NCBI GenBank assembly: GCA_032718475.1
Contig: JAUCBJ010005206.1
Coordinates: 1-34,883 of the forward strand
Reading direction: 5' to 3'
Length of the DNA stretch: 34,883 nt
DNA from: Nemertoderma westbladi
Lineage: Eukaryota > Xenacoelomorpha > Nemertodermatida > Nemertodermatidae
Below the pieces are notes generated by a model, which saw only the letters and a list, made by a program, of their open reading frames with translations, searched no databases and had not been told where the DNA came from. Below, piece after piece: positions 19,885 to 31,026 of the stretch (within the stretch, counting starts at the first letter, position 1; the number at the start of each line of letters is the position of its first letter). A program made the position numbers and the translations under genes.

Positions 19885-21061
19885 TGTAAAAGCTTTTGCG
19901 GATATCATAAGCCATTTTTCTCCGCAATATACCGTGTAGGTATTTTAGCGGACATAACAAGCGATTTTTTCCCGCTATGTCTGCATGTGTGCTTTAGCGG
20001 ACATAAAAAGCCAGTTTTACCGCAATGCGCATAATACTCTAAAGACTGGAGCTCAGATGACGACATTTATCAGCTGTGTCCATGTGGAACTTTTTGCGTG
20101 GAGCTTTGGTTCTTTGTTCGGCTCAGCCAATTCAGCCAATCAGAGGGATTTTCATTTTATGTGTGCTTTAGCCTTATGTAAACCGTGGCAGGCGTGTTGG
20201 TGTTAGTGTTGTATTTTTCTAAGCCCAGAACACAGGCTTAGGATTCTTATGTGCTTCTGTAGAAGTTTCAGACTTTGGCCAGAACATTAGATGGCTTTGA
20301 TTATCGAAACGTAAAACTATTACCTGACCAACTACTGAATCAATGCAACGCAACATATCAACACTGCAACACTGCACTACTGCATTCACCGCATTATTTT
20401 ACTGTCTGTTATTAATGTTATGTATGTTGATGGATATATTGTTATATTTGGAGAATACCGATAAAGAATCATAAAACCCCAATCTTCTTGATTACTGAAG
20501 GTTAGAGTAACAGGTTACCGGTAGCAACTGCGACTTACATTAAAGTGGTTTTGTGTGAATTAAATGCTATTTCATAATCCCTACATGTGTCGGTTGCGAT
20601 CCTCCTTATATATGATCAAATTCAGTGACGGTCGGCAGATCAGTTTGAAGTAGTGTGAAGTCGTGTGAGGTAGTGTGACTGGTAATAAAGCATCTCCTAA
20701 AGAATGCGCCTTTTACGAAACTCAGTAGCCATCTAGTTGTGATTAGTATAAGTCATAACTCTGTTTTATATTTAAAGCGCCACGTCCTAAAGGAACTGTT
20801 AATATTTCCCCTAAAGTGAATATATTGTCAGAGATTATAGTAATGATCAATCGAATAATACAGTAGGTCTACAACGCAATAATAAGTCAAAGCATCCGAA
20901 TCCAGTCTCCCTTAACAGTGGGTGAATGGTCGCGCATAGACTGGCTTCGGCTAATGTTATTTCAGTGTAATCAATAATTGTTATTGGCTAAAGTCGATTT
21001 ATAACCTAGAAGACACCTAAATTTGGCAGGTTAAACTGCTAAAGGTCTAAAAGCGCGAACA
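19885..21061 (+). mobile_element. Solo LTR of the 12.4-kb element family
   Basis: Begins TGTAAAAGCTTTTGCGG and ends AAAGCGCGAACA; it is the inverse of 3886-5138 and 15057-16313 with clear divergence and small deletions (1177 bp). The five bases before it are CCTAC and after it ACTAC, a 5-bp target duplication with one mismatch, and the undisturbed minisatellite at 19745-19757 reads CCTACTCAC, matching the joined flanks. Reading in this sense, two CCAAT boxes (20127-20131, 20136-20140) fall in the U3-like half and an AATAAA at 20684-20689 in the later half. No internal region remains, so it probably formed by LTR-LTR recombination. Confidence 0.7.
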
Positions 21062-24000
21062 ACTACTCACTCCTTCAACCTCCGACAACCCTGCCCCACC
21101 CACTCCTTCAACCTCCGACAACCCTGCCCCACCCACTCCTTCAACCTCCGACAACCCTGCCCCACCCACTCCTTCAACCTCCGACAACCCTGCCCCACCC
21201 ACTCCTTCAACCTCCGACAACCCTGCCCCACCCACTCCTTCAACCTCCAACGACCCTGCCCCACCCACTCCTTCAACCTCCGACAACCCTGCCCCACCCA
21301 CTCCTTCAACCTCCGACAACCCTGCCCCACCCACTCCTTCAACCTCCGACAACCCTGCCCCACCCACTCCTTTAAAATCCAATGACCCTGCCCCACCCAC
21401 TCCTTTAAACTCCGACAACCCAGCCCCACCCACTCCTTCAACCTCCGACAACCCTGCCCCACCCACTCCTTCAACCTCCAACGACCCTGCCCCACCCACT
21501 CCTTTAAACTCCAATGACCCTGCCCACCCACTCCTTCAACCTCCAACGAGCCTGCCTCACTCACTCCTTCAACCACCGACAACCCTGCCCCACCCACTCC
21601 TTCAACCTCCGACAACCCTGCCCCACCCACTCCTTCAACCTCCGACAACCCTGCCCCACCCACTCCTTCAACCTCCAACGACCCTGCCCCACCCACTCCT
21701 TTAAAATCCAATGGCCCTGCCCCACCCACTCCTTTAAACTCCGACAACCCAGCCCCACCCACTCCTTCAACCTCCGACAACCCTGCCCCACCCACTCCTT
21801 CAACCTCCAACGACCCTGCCCCACCCACTCCTTTAAACTCCAATGACCCTGCCCACCCACTCCTTCAACCTCCAACGAGCCTGCCTCACTCACTCCTTCA
21901 ACCACCGACAACCCTGCCCCACCCACTCCTTCAACCTCCGACAACCCTGCCCCACCCACTCCTTCAACCTCCGACAACCCTGCCCCACCCACTCCTTCAA
22001 CCTCCAACGACCCTGCCCCACCCACTCCTTTAAAATCCAATGGCCCTGCCCCACCCACTCCTTTAAACTCCGACAACCCAGCCCCACCCACTCCTTCAAC
22101 CTCCGACAACCCTGCCCCACCCACTCCTTCAACCTCCAACGACCCTGCCCCACCCACTCCTTTAAACTCCAATGACCCTGCCCACCCACTCCTTCAACCT
22201 CCAACGAGCCTGCCTCACTCACTCCTTCAACCTCCGACAACCCTGCCCCACCCACTCCTTCAACCTCCGACAACCCTGCCCCACCCACTCCTTCAACCTC
22301 CAACGACCCTGCCCCACCCACTCCTTCAACCTCCGACAACCCTGCCCCACCCACTCCTTCAACCTCCGACAACCCTGCCCCACCCACTCCTTCAACCTCC
22401 GACAACCCTGCCCCACCCACTCCTTCAACCTCCAACGACCCTGCCCCACCCACTCCTTCAACCTCCGACAACCCTGCCCCACCCACTCCTTCAACCTCCG
22501 ACAACCCTGCCCCACCCACTCCTTCAACCTCCGACAACCCTGCCCCACCCACTCCTTCAACCTCCAACGACCCTGCCCCACCCACTCCTTTAAAATCCAA
22601 TGACCCTGCCCCACCCACTCCTTTAAACTCCGACAACCCAGCCCCACCCACTCCTTCAACCTCCGACAACCCTGCCCCACCCACTCCTTCAACCTCCAAC
22701 GACCCTGCCCCACCCACTCCTTTAAACTCCAATGACCCTGCCCACCCACTCCTTCAACCTCCAACGAGCCTGCCTCACTCACTCCTTCAATCTCCGACAA
22801 CCCTGCCCCACCCACTCCTTCAACCTCCAACGACCCTGCCCCACCCACTCCTTTAAACTCCAATGACCCTGCCCACCCACTCCTTCAACCTCCAACGACC
22901 CTGCCCCACCCACTCCTTCAACCTTCAACGACCCTGCCCCACCCACTCCTTCAACCTCCGACAACCCTGCCCCACCCACTCCTTTAAACTCCGACAACCC
23001 AGCCCCACCCACTCCTTCAACCTCCGACAACCCTGCCCCACCCACTCCTTCAACCTCCGACAACCCTGCCCCACCCACTCCTTCAACCTCCAACGACCCT
23101 GCCCCACCCACTCCTTCAACCTCCGACAACCCTGCCCCACCCACTCCTTCAACCTCCGACAACCCTGCCCCACCCACTCCTTCAACCTCCGACAACCCTG
23201 CCCCACCCACTCCTTCAACCTCCAACGACCCTGCCCCACCCACTCCTTTAAAATCCAATGACCCTGCCCCACCCACTCCTTTAAACTCCGACAACCCAGC
23301 CCCACCCACTCCTTCAACCTCCGACAACCCTGCCCCACCCACTCCTTCAACCTCCAACGACCCTGCCCCACCCACTCCTTTAAACTCCAATGACCCTGCC
23401 CACCCACTCCTTCAACCTCCAACGAGCCTGCTTCACTCACTCCTTCAACCTCCGACAACCCTGCCCCACCCACTCCTTCAACCTCCAACGACCCTGCCCC
23501 ACCCACTCCTTTAAACTCCAATGACCCTGCCCACCCACTCCTTCAACCTCCAACGACCCTGCCCCACCCACTCCTTCAACCTTCAACGACCCTGCCCCAC
23601 CCACTCCTTCAACCTCCGACAACCCTGCCCCACCCACTCCTTTAAACTCCGACAACCCAGCCCCACCCACTCCTTCAACCTCCGACAACCCTGCCCCACC
23701 CACTCCTTCAACCTCCGACAACCCTGCCCCACCCACTCCTTCAACCTCCAACGACCCTGCCCCACCCACTCCTTTAAAATCCAATGACCCTGCCCCACCC
23801 ACTCCTTTAAACTCCGACAACCCAGCCCCACCCACTCCTTCAACCTCCGACAACCCTGCCCCACCCACTCCTTCAACCTCCAACGACCCTGCCCCACCCA
23901 CTCCTTTAAACTCCAATGACCCTGCCCACCCACTCCTTCAACCTCCAACGACCCTGCCCCACCCACTCCTTCAACCTTCAACGACCCTGCCCCACCCACT

Positions 24001-24265
24001 CCTTCAACCTCCGACAACCCTGCCCCACCCACTCCTTTAAACTCCGACAACCCTGCCCCACTCACTCCCTTAAACTACGACGACCCTGCACCACCCCCTC
24101 CTTTAAACTCTAATGACCCTGCCCTATCCACACCTTCAACCTCCGACAACCCGGCCCCACTCACTCTTTTAAACTCCGACAACCCTGCCCCACCCACTCC
24201 TTCAACCTCCGACTACCCTGCCCCACCCACTCCTTCAACCTCCGACAACCTGCCCCACTCACAAA
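21062..24265 (+). repeat. 33-bp minisatellite, right block (about 97 units) with higher-order structure
   Basis: Units of 33 bp (CCCTGCCCCACCCACTCCTT + CAACCTCCGACAA and variants). One variant unit lacks a single C and is 32 bp. It recurs at about 21525, 21854, 22183, 22874, 23532 and 23927, spacings of 329, 329, 691, 658 and 395, all multiples of 33 less one or two bases. Segments of 329 bp are identical at 21514-21842 and 21843-22171, showing recent block duplication. Open frames on both strands are by-products of the period. Confidence 0.92.
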
Positions 24266-25167
24266 CTAGATTTCATTAAAATTGAAAACTGACCTCAAAA
24301 ATGAAATCAGCGATCAGGAAAACCCCCATAGCAAAATTCTTAGCATGGTTTTATGCTTTCTTGTTGATAGATATATAGTGACAGACTTTCTCACTTATTA
24401 ACAGACAATTTTGACGCGGGAAGATTCAAAAAATAAGGGCAATTATCTCGGAATGGTATTTTTTTGCATAAAAATAGCTTCAGACAATTCAATTTTCAAT
24501 AAATTTTCAAAAATTTTACTCCGAGGGGTTCTCTGATGTGCTCTCCTCAGATATCTCGACCTCGAATTCTGATTGTTTTATTCCATTATGGAAATAAATG
24601 GCCAAAATTGAATATAATATTGATAATTTTTAATTTGTCAAAATTAAACAATAAACAAAACCAAAAACAGCACCAAAATGACAATTGCTAATTAATTTTC
24701 GAAATTTTGCTTCGAGATATCGAAAGAGCATACAAACATTTTTGATGCGATTTGAAAAATTAGAAAGAAAAATACTCAAAATTAAATCTGCTGAAGGTTT
24801 TTGGATCTTTATCCAAAAATTTGTCAATATTTTTCCAAATTTTTGAAAAATTTGAATTTGAATTTTTTATTTTTATTCATAATTACAAATTTTCCATTGG
24901 CCTTCATACAAAGTTATTGTCGTTTCTGACAATGAGAAGTTGCTCTAACAAGGCAATATAAAAATTATGTCCATGTAGCGCTACCGGGGCCTTAAAATAA
25001 TACCTAGGCCAACGTATCGTATGTTTTCATTCTTATGTATTTAGTACTAAAGAATTTAAGTTGCTTAGTACCCTATCCTACTTGATATGTTCATGCAATC
25101 ATATGTATTCAAAAATATACATTACATACGTGTACGGATTACACAGGATTACGTTGTACCTGATTCA
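24266..25167. repeat. AT-rich DNA with a diverged dispersed repeat
   Basis: No gene seen. The complement of about 24270-24425 (CTTCCCGCG, CAAAA-TGTCnGTTA, GGGGTTTTCCTG-TCGC, ATTCATTT) aligns with 29980-30145, so a degenerate repeat lies here in minus orientation. The rest is rich in AAATTTT words. Confidence 0.4.
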
Positions 25168-25265
25168 TACCGGGGACAATTGCATGAATACACAACGACA
25201 AACCGGGGACGATTAACAATCCGGGGACGTCTCCGGAATGAATTGGTAGCTAAAATGAAATCTAC
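25168..25265 (+). repeat. Second copy of the 16376-16470 repeat
   Basis: GGGGACAATTGCATGAATAC, CGACAAACCGGGGACGAT and AATCCGGGGACGT recur in the same order and spacing, followed in both copies by GGAATGAA and an AAATCTAC or AATCTAC. Confidence 0.75.
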
Positions 25266-25859
25266 ATCAATAATCTACATCAACATCAATAATCTACATC
25301 AACATCATTTTTTCTCCATATTCAGTACGAAATAAATGAATCGCTTATTAAAATATAAATTTTAGAAATGAAATAATACATGCATTGTTTTCTTCTTATA
25401 TATTAAGCAATTCAGAATTAAAGCATTTAATTATATTATCTGACTGTATTAATGTTACGAACATCATGTAGTCAATATTATACCTACAATTATTAGGCGC
25501 TATGCTGCGAAATTAAAGAATGTTTCTTAGGTTTAGTTAATTATTTATTTCAAGTTCATTGGTTATTTTGATTATTATCACAAATAGCAATAAAAATATT
25601 AAAATATTTAGTTAAAATTGGTAGCAAAAAGGAAATCTACGTATTGTTTCCTCACATCAAAATCATATTGCCGTGTTAGTTACGAATACAAGGATTTTAA
25701 GATTATGGCTGCCCATTGAACCCTTTCTATTTCTCAAGAATATTCCAGAACATTATTTGTTATCCAATCACATATCGTCTGACACGGCAGCACATTGTTT
25801 AATGTTTAACATTCGGTAGAGTTAATGATTGTGTAAACTCTACCTGAAATGTGCTCAAT
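25266..25859. other. AT-rich spacer
   Basis: No gene seen. A short direct repeat of ATCAATAATCTACATCAAC lies at about 25264-25305. Confidence 0.4.
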
Positions 25860-26165
25860 CACACTGGGGACCGGGTCGTGATTGGACAAAAACTTAAACA
25901 CACCAGTGAAATGTGTATGTATGATGTCCCCACTTCAACCCATGAGTAACAAATAAGCAATCTTTAGAGTTGATAAATTTTGAAACAATAGAATGACGTA
26001 AAATGGTCTCCTGAGTCTATTGGTGCCAAAATAATTTAATTTAAACCAAGAATAAAGAAGTTATAAGGAAATCAATATCGACCCCAGAACCGACCGATAG
26101 AAATAACGGTCCCCAGAATGGGGGTTGTACAAAGAGGGGTGTGTGTGTGTGTGTGGTGTGTCAAT
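25860..26165. repeat. GGGGAC-motif cluster ending in a GT run
   Basis: GGGGAC-type words at about 25867, 25926, 26089 (ACCCCAG) and 26110, then (GT)n at 26139-26161. Same association as at 2128 and 16314, here with the GT run on the right. Confidence 0.45.
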
Positions 26166-26385
26166 TTAAATCGAACAAAAAGGCAGAACATAATTTTCGA
26201 AGCAGTAAAAAATATACACCTTTTTACTAGGGGTTGGTGGCCGTTAGGGCGAAAAATCGAATGCTAGACTGCTAAAATAAGTCTGATCACCCCTATGTAC
26301 ATACTGTAGGTCTAATACTCACAAATGTTGAATTTGTGTTGAATTATTTATTATTTTTATCATTATTTTAATAAATTTCAATCCA

Positions 26386-27273
26386 TGGAACGGTGTCAAA
26401 CAGGTGTCCGTTCTGTCACCGTGGCCTTTTAACTATTATATAAAAGAGGCACTAGAGAAGCTAAAGGAAGCTGGATTTGGTTGCAGTATCGGGGATACTA
26501 GGTTAGGAGTAATCAACTATGCGGATGATTTACTGCTACTAGCGACATGTGGCGATGGAATAGAGCACATGATGAATATTCTGGAGCAGAAACGTTCTAA
26601 GTTGGGACTGGCCGTGAGTGCAGCGTAGACTGCCTGGACAGCGATTGGGTCAGTAAGAATGAAGTTGGTGTCCTTTCCTCATACATTGAAAATTCTTGGA
26701 ATAGATGTCCGGATGTCTGAGACTCTATCCTTCCTCTGATACAAGTTGAATCATAAGAGGTTACACGCTCTTGATGAGTGTACTCGCAAGATATCGGCTA
26801 TTGATGGGATCTTTCATCAGAGGGGTTGGACCAGGGAACACACTGTAGAAACTCTAAGTTGGCTATTGAACATGGTTGCCCTGGGTGCCTTGGATTCTTT
26901 ATGGGATGGAGTTCTACTTGGGTGGATTCCGTCAGGTTGTCCTGATCTCACTAGATGGTCACTGCGCAGAAGAGTCATTCGAGGTCTTCTTTACTGCAAC
27001 AACTATGTGTCATCAGCTGTGCTGCGTCTGTTGTTTGGGTCACAGTCAATTAGCGAATCAACGTTCACCCGATGCCTTGGACTGATCTCGATAATTAAAT
27101 CATGTCCTAAATCAGTGGTGCAGTGGGGCCTCCGCTATCTCATTGCAACCAACTCATCTGGATCCCAGGGCAGAATGTCGATTAGCCTTGGTAGCGCATA
27201 TGAGAATGCCAGGCAAGTCGCAGCCAACTCAACGGTGTTCAACTTCCTGAATTTATCGGTATACGAAATATGA
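26386..27273 (+). mobile_element. LINE fragment of a second type (RT palm and C-terminal region), dead
   Basis: One frame is readable from about 26386 to 27273 with a TAG at 26626 and a TGA at about 26738. It begins in the RT core (GVKQ.SVLSPW.FNYYIKEAL), reaches the catalytic box in GVINYADDLLLLA, then the thumb (LKILGIDVRMSETLSFL) and a C-terminal region containing HQRGWTREHTVETLSWLLNM and VVQWGLRYLIAT. The box is YADD, unlike FADD in the other LINE, and the C-terminal region is unrelated to it. Everything before motif B is missing, so this is a 5'-truncated copy. Clade not recognised. Confidence 0.75.
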
Positions 27274-28072
27274 GCATGCATCCCGCATCTCTGTGGACTC
27301 ATGTTCAATCGATGATTTACTAGACTGTCAATTCATAAAGGGATTGTTATGGGATCAATGGACTGACTATCCAAAATAAGCTCAGGCTTGTGCAAAAGAA
27401 GTTCGGACACCATTAAGAATGCCATTAAGGACACCATCAAGGATGTAAATTGGTGCTACAAAAATATATTTGGTGCTAAATAAGCTATCTGGGTGTCAAA
27501 TCATCTATTAGTGTCGTAATTAATATACTAGACTACCATTTCACAAATTTATACATAATATTCTATAATATTCTCAAATGAATTCTATACACCACGTCCT
27601 GTCTATATTTTTGCGGTGTGAGTCATCTACGTAACTTTGTCAATATGGTTGGAATTGGCCCATATTAATAAAGTATTAGGCAGGTAACACTTTAAGCCCA
27701 ACACAAGAGTTATCCTGCACGAAGGCCCAACACAAGAGTTATCCTGCACGAAGGCCCAACTCGTGTTTTTGTGTCCAACTAAATTTAAGTTAGGGTTTTT
27801 TTTATGCATTATGTGAGCGGGTTAATGCCAGTCAGTAATTCCCCTACTATAATATTAATTATAACTATTACTGTGTAACTGTATTAACGGCTTATAGTTT
27901 AATCACGTGCTTTATAGCGATTTGGAGCCAAAACACAAAAAATTACCCTCCTGTACTCAATACACAGTACTTACTACAATACAGTAGCATAACAAATATC
28001 TTGGCATTATTATATATCAGCATAAAGAAATATTCTGACACTTATTCCTCCTAAAATTGGTTTATTTATTGG
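27274..28072. other. Intergenic AT-rich DNA with a short tandem repeat
   Basis: No gene seen. A 29-bp unit (CCCAACACAAGAGTTATCCT...) starts at 27697 and 27726 with a partial third at 27755. A few diverged GGTGCTA/GGTGTCA words occur at 27450-27500. Confidence 0.5.
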
Positions 28073-28080
28073 TATAAAAG
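28073..28080 (+). promoter_or_regulatory. TATA box of the fibrinogen-related gene
   Basis: TATAAAAG, a consensus TATA box, about 165 bases upstream of the ATG on the coding strand. Confidence 0.5.
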
Positions 28081-28245
28081 TTTATCCTGATTAACTTACG
28101 ACACATTGTGTAAAATAATACCAAAGTAAATGTTTTACATATGAAATTATATTTAACTCCCTAAAAATTATCGAAATTAATCAAAATCTCATAAAGCAAC
28201 AAACTTTACTTGTAGCTTTGTTATCCAATCCATCAATAACTGAAC

Positions 28246-29302
28246 ATGGCTCATCATGGAATATATAGCGATACAGAAATTAGCATGGAGGAAATTCCAG
28301 CAGGATCACCGGAAGGTGTCTATGACGTCATATCGGATAACGCGATTCCACAACATACGTCACAGAATGTTATAGGACGCAATAACGCCGTTACTGAGAG
28401 ACGAGTTGTTTCAGTTAGGAGATGGTGGGTCGGGGTTGTTGGAGGGATCTTGGTAGTATTGTTAGTAACAGCGCCACTATCAACATTGTTTGTTATGATG
28501 TCTAACAAGAACAATAAAGAATTAAAAGACCAGATTACAATTCAAAATAATCATGTCATGGAAAGTATTGGGGATCTAAAGGAAAGAAATAACGAGTTAG
28601 GGGAAAGTATTGGGGATCTAAAGGAAAGAAATAACGACCTGGAGGACAAGTTGTCGCAGATTCACCCAGAATTCCTTTGTTTAAATACTCAAGTAATACA
28701 CCACCGATTTCGTCAACCATACTAATGGACTAAATGGTGTCATTAGATGCGACAACTCAGTCCCTGGAGGTCCGTGGATAGTAATACAGAGGCGGGTAGA
28801 TGGATCAATAGATTTCTATCGTGGATGGAGCCGGTATACTACGGGATTTGGTCTTGTGGAGAGCGAGTTTTTTCTAGGTTTGGATAACATCCACAAACTT
28901 ACCAAAGACGGAGTCAAACTGAGGATCGATCTTTGGTACCAAGGAGAACACAAGTACGCCGAGTATAATAACTTCAGTATCGGTGATTCTAATAGTAATT
29001 ACAGGCTACAGATATCCGGATACAGTGGTACAGCTGGTGATTCGATACTTAACGGGAGTCCCGGTGGGCCTAACTACCTCGATGGACAACCGTTCTCCAC
29101 TAAGGACAGCGACAACGATGCTACTTCCGCCATTAACTGCGCCGACTTCCGCAAAGGGGCTTGGTGGTATCGGGTGTGCAGCCACTCCAATCTAAACGGC
29201 GTCTACGGTAGGGCGGGTACGGTGGGACCTTATTGGTACACATTCACTGACCCTGAGAGATTAGTACCGATGGAGAAAATAGAAATGAAGATCAGAGTTT
29301 AG
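28246..29302 (+). CDS. Type II membrane protein with coiled coil and fibrinogen C-terminal domain (frameshifted)
   Basis: The ATG at 28246 has A at -3 and G at +4. Residues 1-59 are a probable cytoplasmic tail with two tyrosine motifs (YSDTEI, VYDVISD). A membrane segment follows at about 60-85 (WWVGVVGGILVVLLV), preceded by R52, R53, R58 and R59, giving N-in topology. Next comes a coiled coil with an exact 14-residue duplication (ESIGDLKERNNELG; 42-bp repeat at 28561 and 28603). From about 28700 the second frame encodes most of a fibrinogen-related domain: IRCDN..PGGPWIVIQRRVDGS, FYRGW, FFLGLDNIHKLT, the calcium-site DSDND, NCADFRKGAWWYRVC, NLNGVY and EMKIRV. The first frame stops at 28728, so a one-base frame change between 28697 and 28725 is needed, and the usual start of the domain (first Cys, SGVY block) is eroded. 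No room for an intron there. Family members bind acetylated glycans in innate recognition. Either a young pseudogene or an assembly error. Confidence 0.8.
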
Positions 29303-29449
29303 CGAATTTACTATTGTTAACTATTAACTATATTATTATTATTATTAAGTTTTAATTTGCCATATAGATAGCATAGATTATATATAGAGACCCACAACAC
29401 TTAGTACAATATTTAAGAAATGTATATAATTATAATATAATTATTATTA

Positions 29450-29455
29450 AATAAA
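29450..29455 (+). terminator. Polyadenylation signal of the fibrinogen-related gene
   Basis: AATAAA about 150 bases after the TAG stop, with AT-rich sequence and no closer canonical signal. Confidence 0.5.
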
Positions 29456-30723
29456 ATTTTGCATGACGCAATGTTTTGATGACCACTATCGTTTCCCGCT
29501 GATCCCATGTCTGTCCATAGAATGGTGGCTCGAAAAATAGTTATAAACAAAAAAACGCCATAGGCCCAATGATAAAACTCCAGCTGGAGCACATGAAAAA
29601 TAGATAGAGAGGGATATCAATACAAACTACTGTCTCAGTACACTTTTAGAACGCATCAGATTACTTTATAGGCCAACTGTTCTTGCATTCCAACCAGAAA
29701 TTAACGGGCTTTCAGGTAGACCAATTGGTTTTTTGAATTTCAATTTTTTTTCATATAATTAGCTTATTTTTTTAAAAATTGTCCTAATTTTCAAAAAATT
29801 TAGCCAAATAAATAGTATCACAAACAACATTACAATCTCAGTTCGGTACTTATTTTTACATAATATAAAATAAACTAATTGGTTTACGTTATTCTATTGT
29901 AAAAAATGTTCCTAGTGAGACATTTTAACTCTATAACTCAAATGGCAGCTGAGAAACATGTACCGAAAAAATTCTAAAAACTCATTTTGAGAAAAATTAT
30001 GTTAAAATTTGAACCTTCCCGCGCAAAAACTGTCAGTTATTATGAAATAACGTTTGTCAATATATACCTAGCAATCTAGTTAAAAGTTTAACTCGCGGGG
30101 TTTTCCTGGTCGCGGAATTCATTTCGAGTGACAGTTTCAACATTTGATGACCTCCAAATTGTCTGTTTGGCAGTCAGTCTGTCGGTTATATTTTTACGTA
30201 CAGACTTACAGGCATACAGACAGAAACGACGAGGCCAAATTTGAATACATATCAGAAATGAAGTCAACCCATATAACGAAAACCCATACAGGGAATTATT
30301 CTAGGCAGATAATTTACTTTTTATTGACGGACAGACATACTGGCGGACAAACCGACAGTCAATCGGTCAGACAGCCATATATTGAGAAGTAAGACAGATC
30401 TGGCTAAATTTGGAATCTTGATAAAAATCTGCTCTAGATGAGACAGAAAATAAATTTGAGTGCCTGTACTACTCCCCTTAACGTTGAATTTAATTGAACA
30501 AAAAGGTCGGCTTCTTTACCTATTTATTAGTAGTTGCAACCCATAGACAGTGTTAGATAAGAGCCACAGATCGTCAGCATCATAAGTTATTTGGGTTTAC
30601 TATTAATTACACAACCATAACCTGATCTATTTAAAGCTTTGATTAAATCATCAATGTGGGGCGAGACACGTATGGCGAGCCATCAGCGAACTGATATAAT
30701 TATACTATGGCCGTTTTTTAAAA
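29456..30723. other. Intergenic AT-rich DNA with a diverged repeat
   Basis: No gene seen. 29980-30145 matches the complement of 24270-24425 at a level visible by eye. 30170-30375 is dense in CAGACAGA and GACGGACAGAC-like words, a degenerate tetranucleotide tract. Confidence 0.4.
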
Positions 30724-30767
30724 GTCTGTGTGTGTGTGTGTGCGTGTGACGTGTGTGTGTGTCGGTA
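30724..30767 (+). repeat. GT microsatellite
   Basis: Interrupted (GT)n with CGTGTGACGTGTGTG in the middle. Confidence 0.8.
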
Positions 30768-30786
30768 GCCATAAATGTCGGAAGCC

Positions 30787-30988
30787 ATAATCGAAGTTAA
30801 TATCTTCAGCTAAATTGTATGGTTGATTCATTTTGAACTCTTGTACATTTTGATTGATTTAATCGATGTTAATTTGATACCAGATGGGATAAATATTACC
30901 CCCCTAAATAGTTAATTACCGATAGAAGAATCGAAATAATTCGATGACTCAACCATACAATTTAGCTGAAGATATTAACTTCGATTAT
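30787..30988. mobile_element. MITE with perfect 40-bp terminal inverted repeats
   Basis: 30787-30826 and 30949-30988 are exact reverse complements over 40 bases (outer end ATAATCGAAGTTAATATCTT), enclosing 122 bases without coding capacity. Taking TA as the duplicated target leaves arms starting ATCGAAG with TA on both sides, typical of Tc1/mariner-derived miniature elements. Perfect arms imply a recent insertion. Superfamily is inferred only from TA. Confidence 0.75.
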
Positions 30989-31026
30989 ATTACAGGAACA
31001 CAACGTAACTAGGTAGTCTCTATACA

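Noticed and set aside
21047-24113. Long open frames on both strands encoding GVGGAGLSEVE or PCPTHSFNLRQ repeats
   Set aside because: They follow from a 33-bp period, which keeps all frames open; they shift frame at each 32-bp unit, overlap on both strands and have no start context or splice signals.
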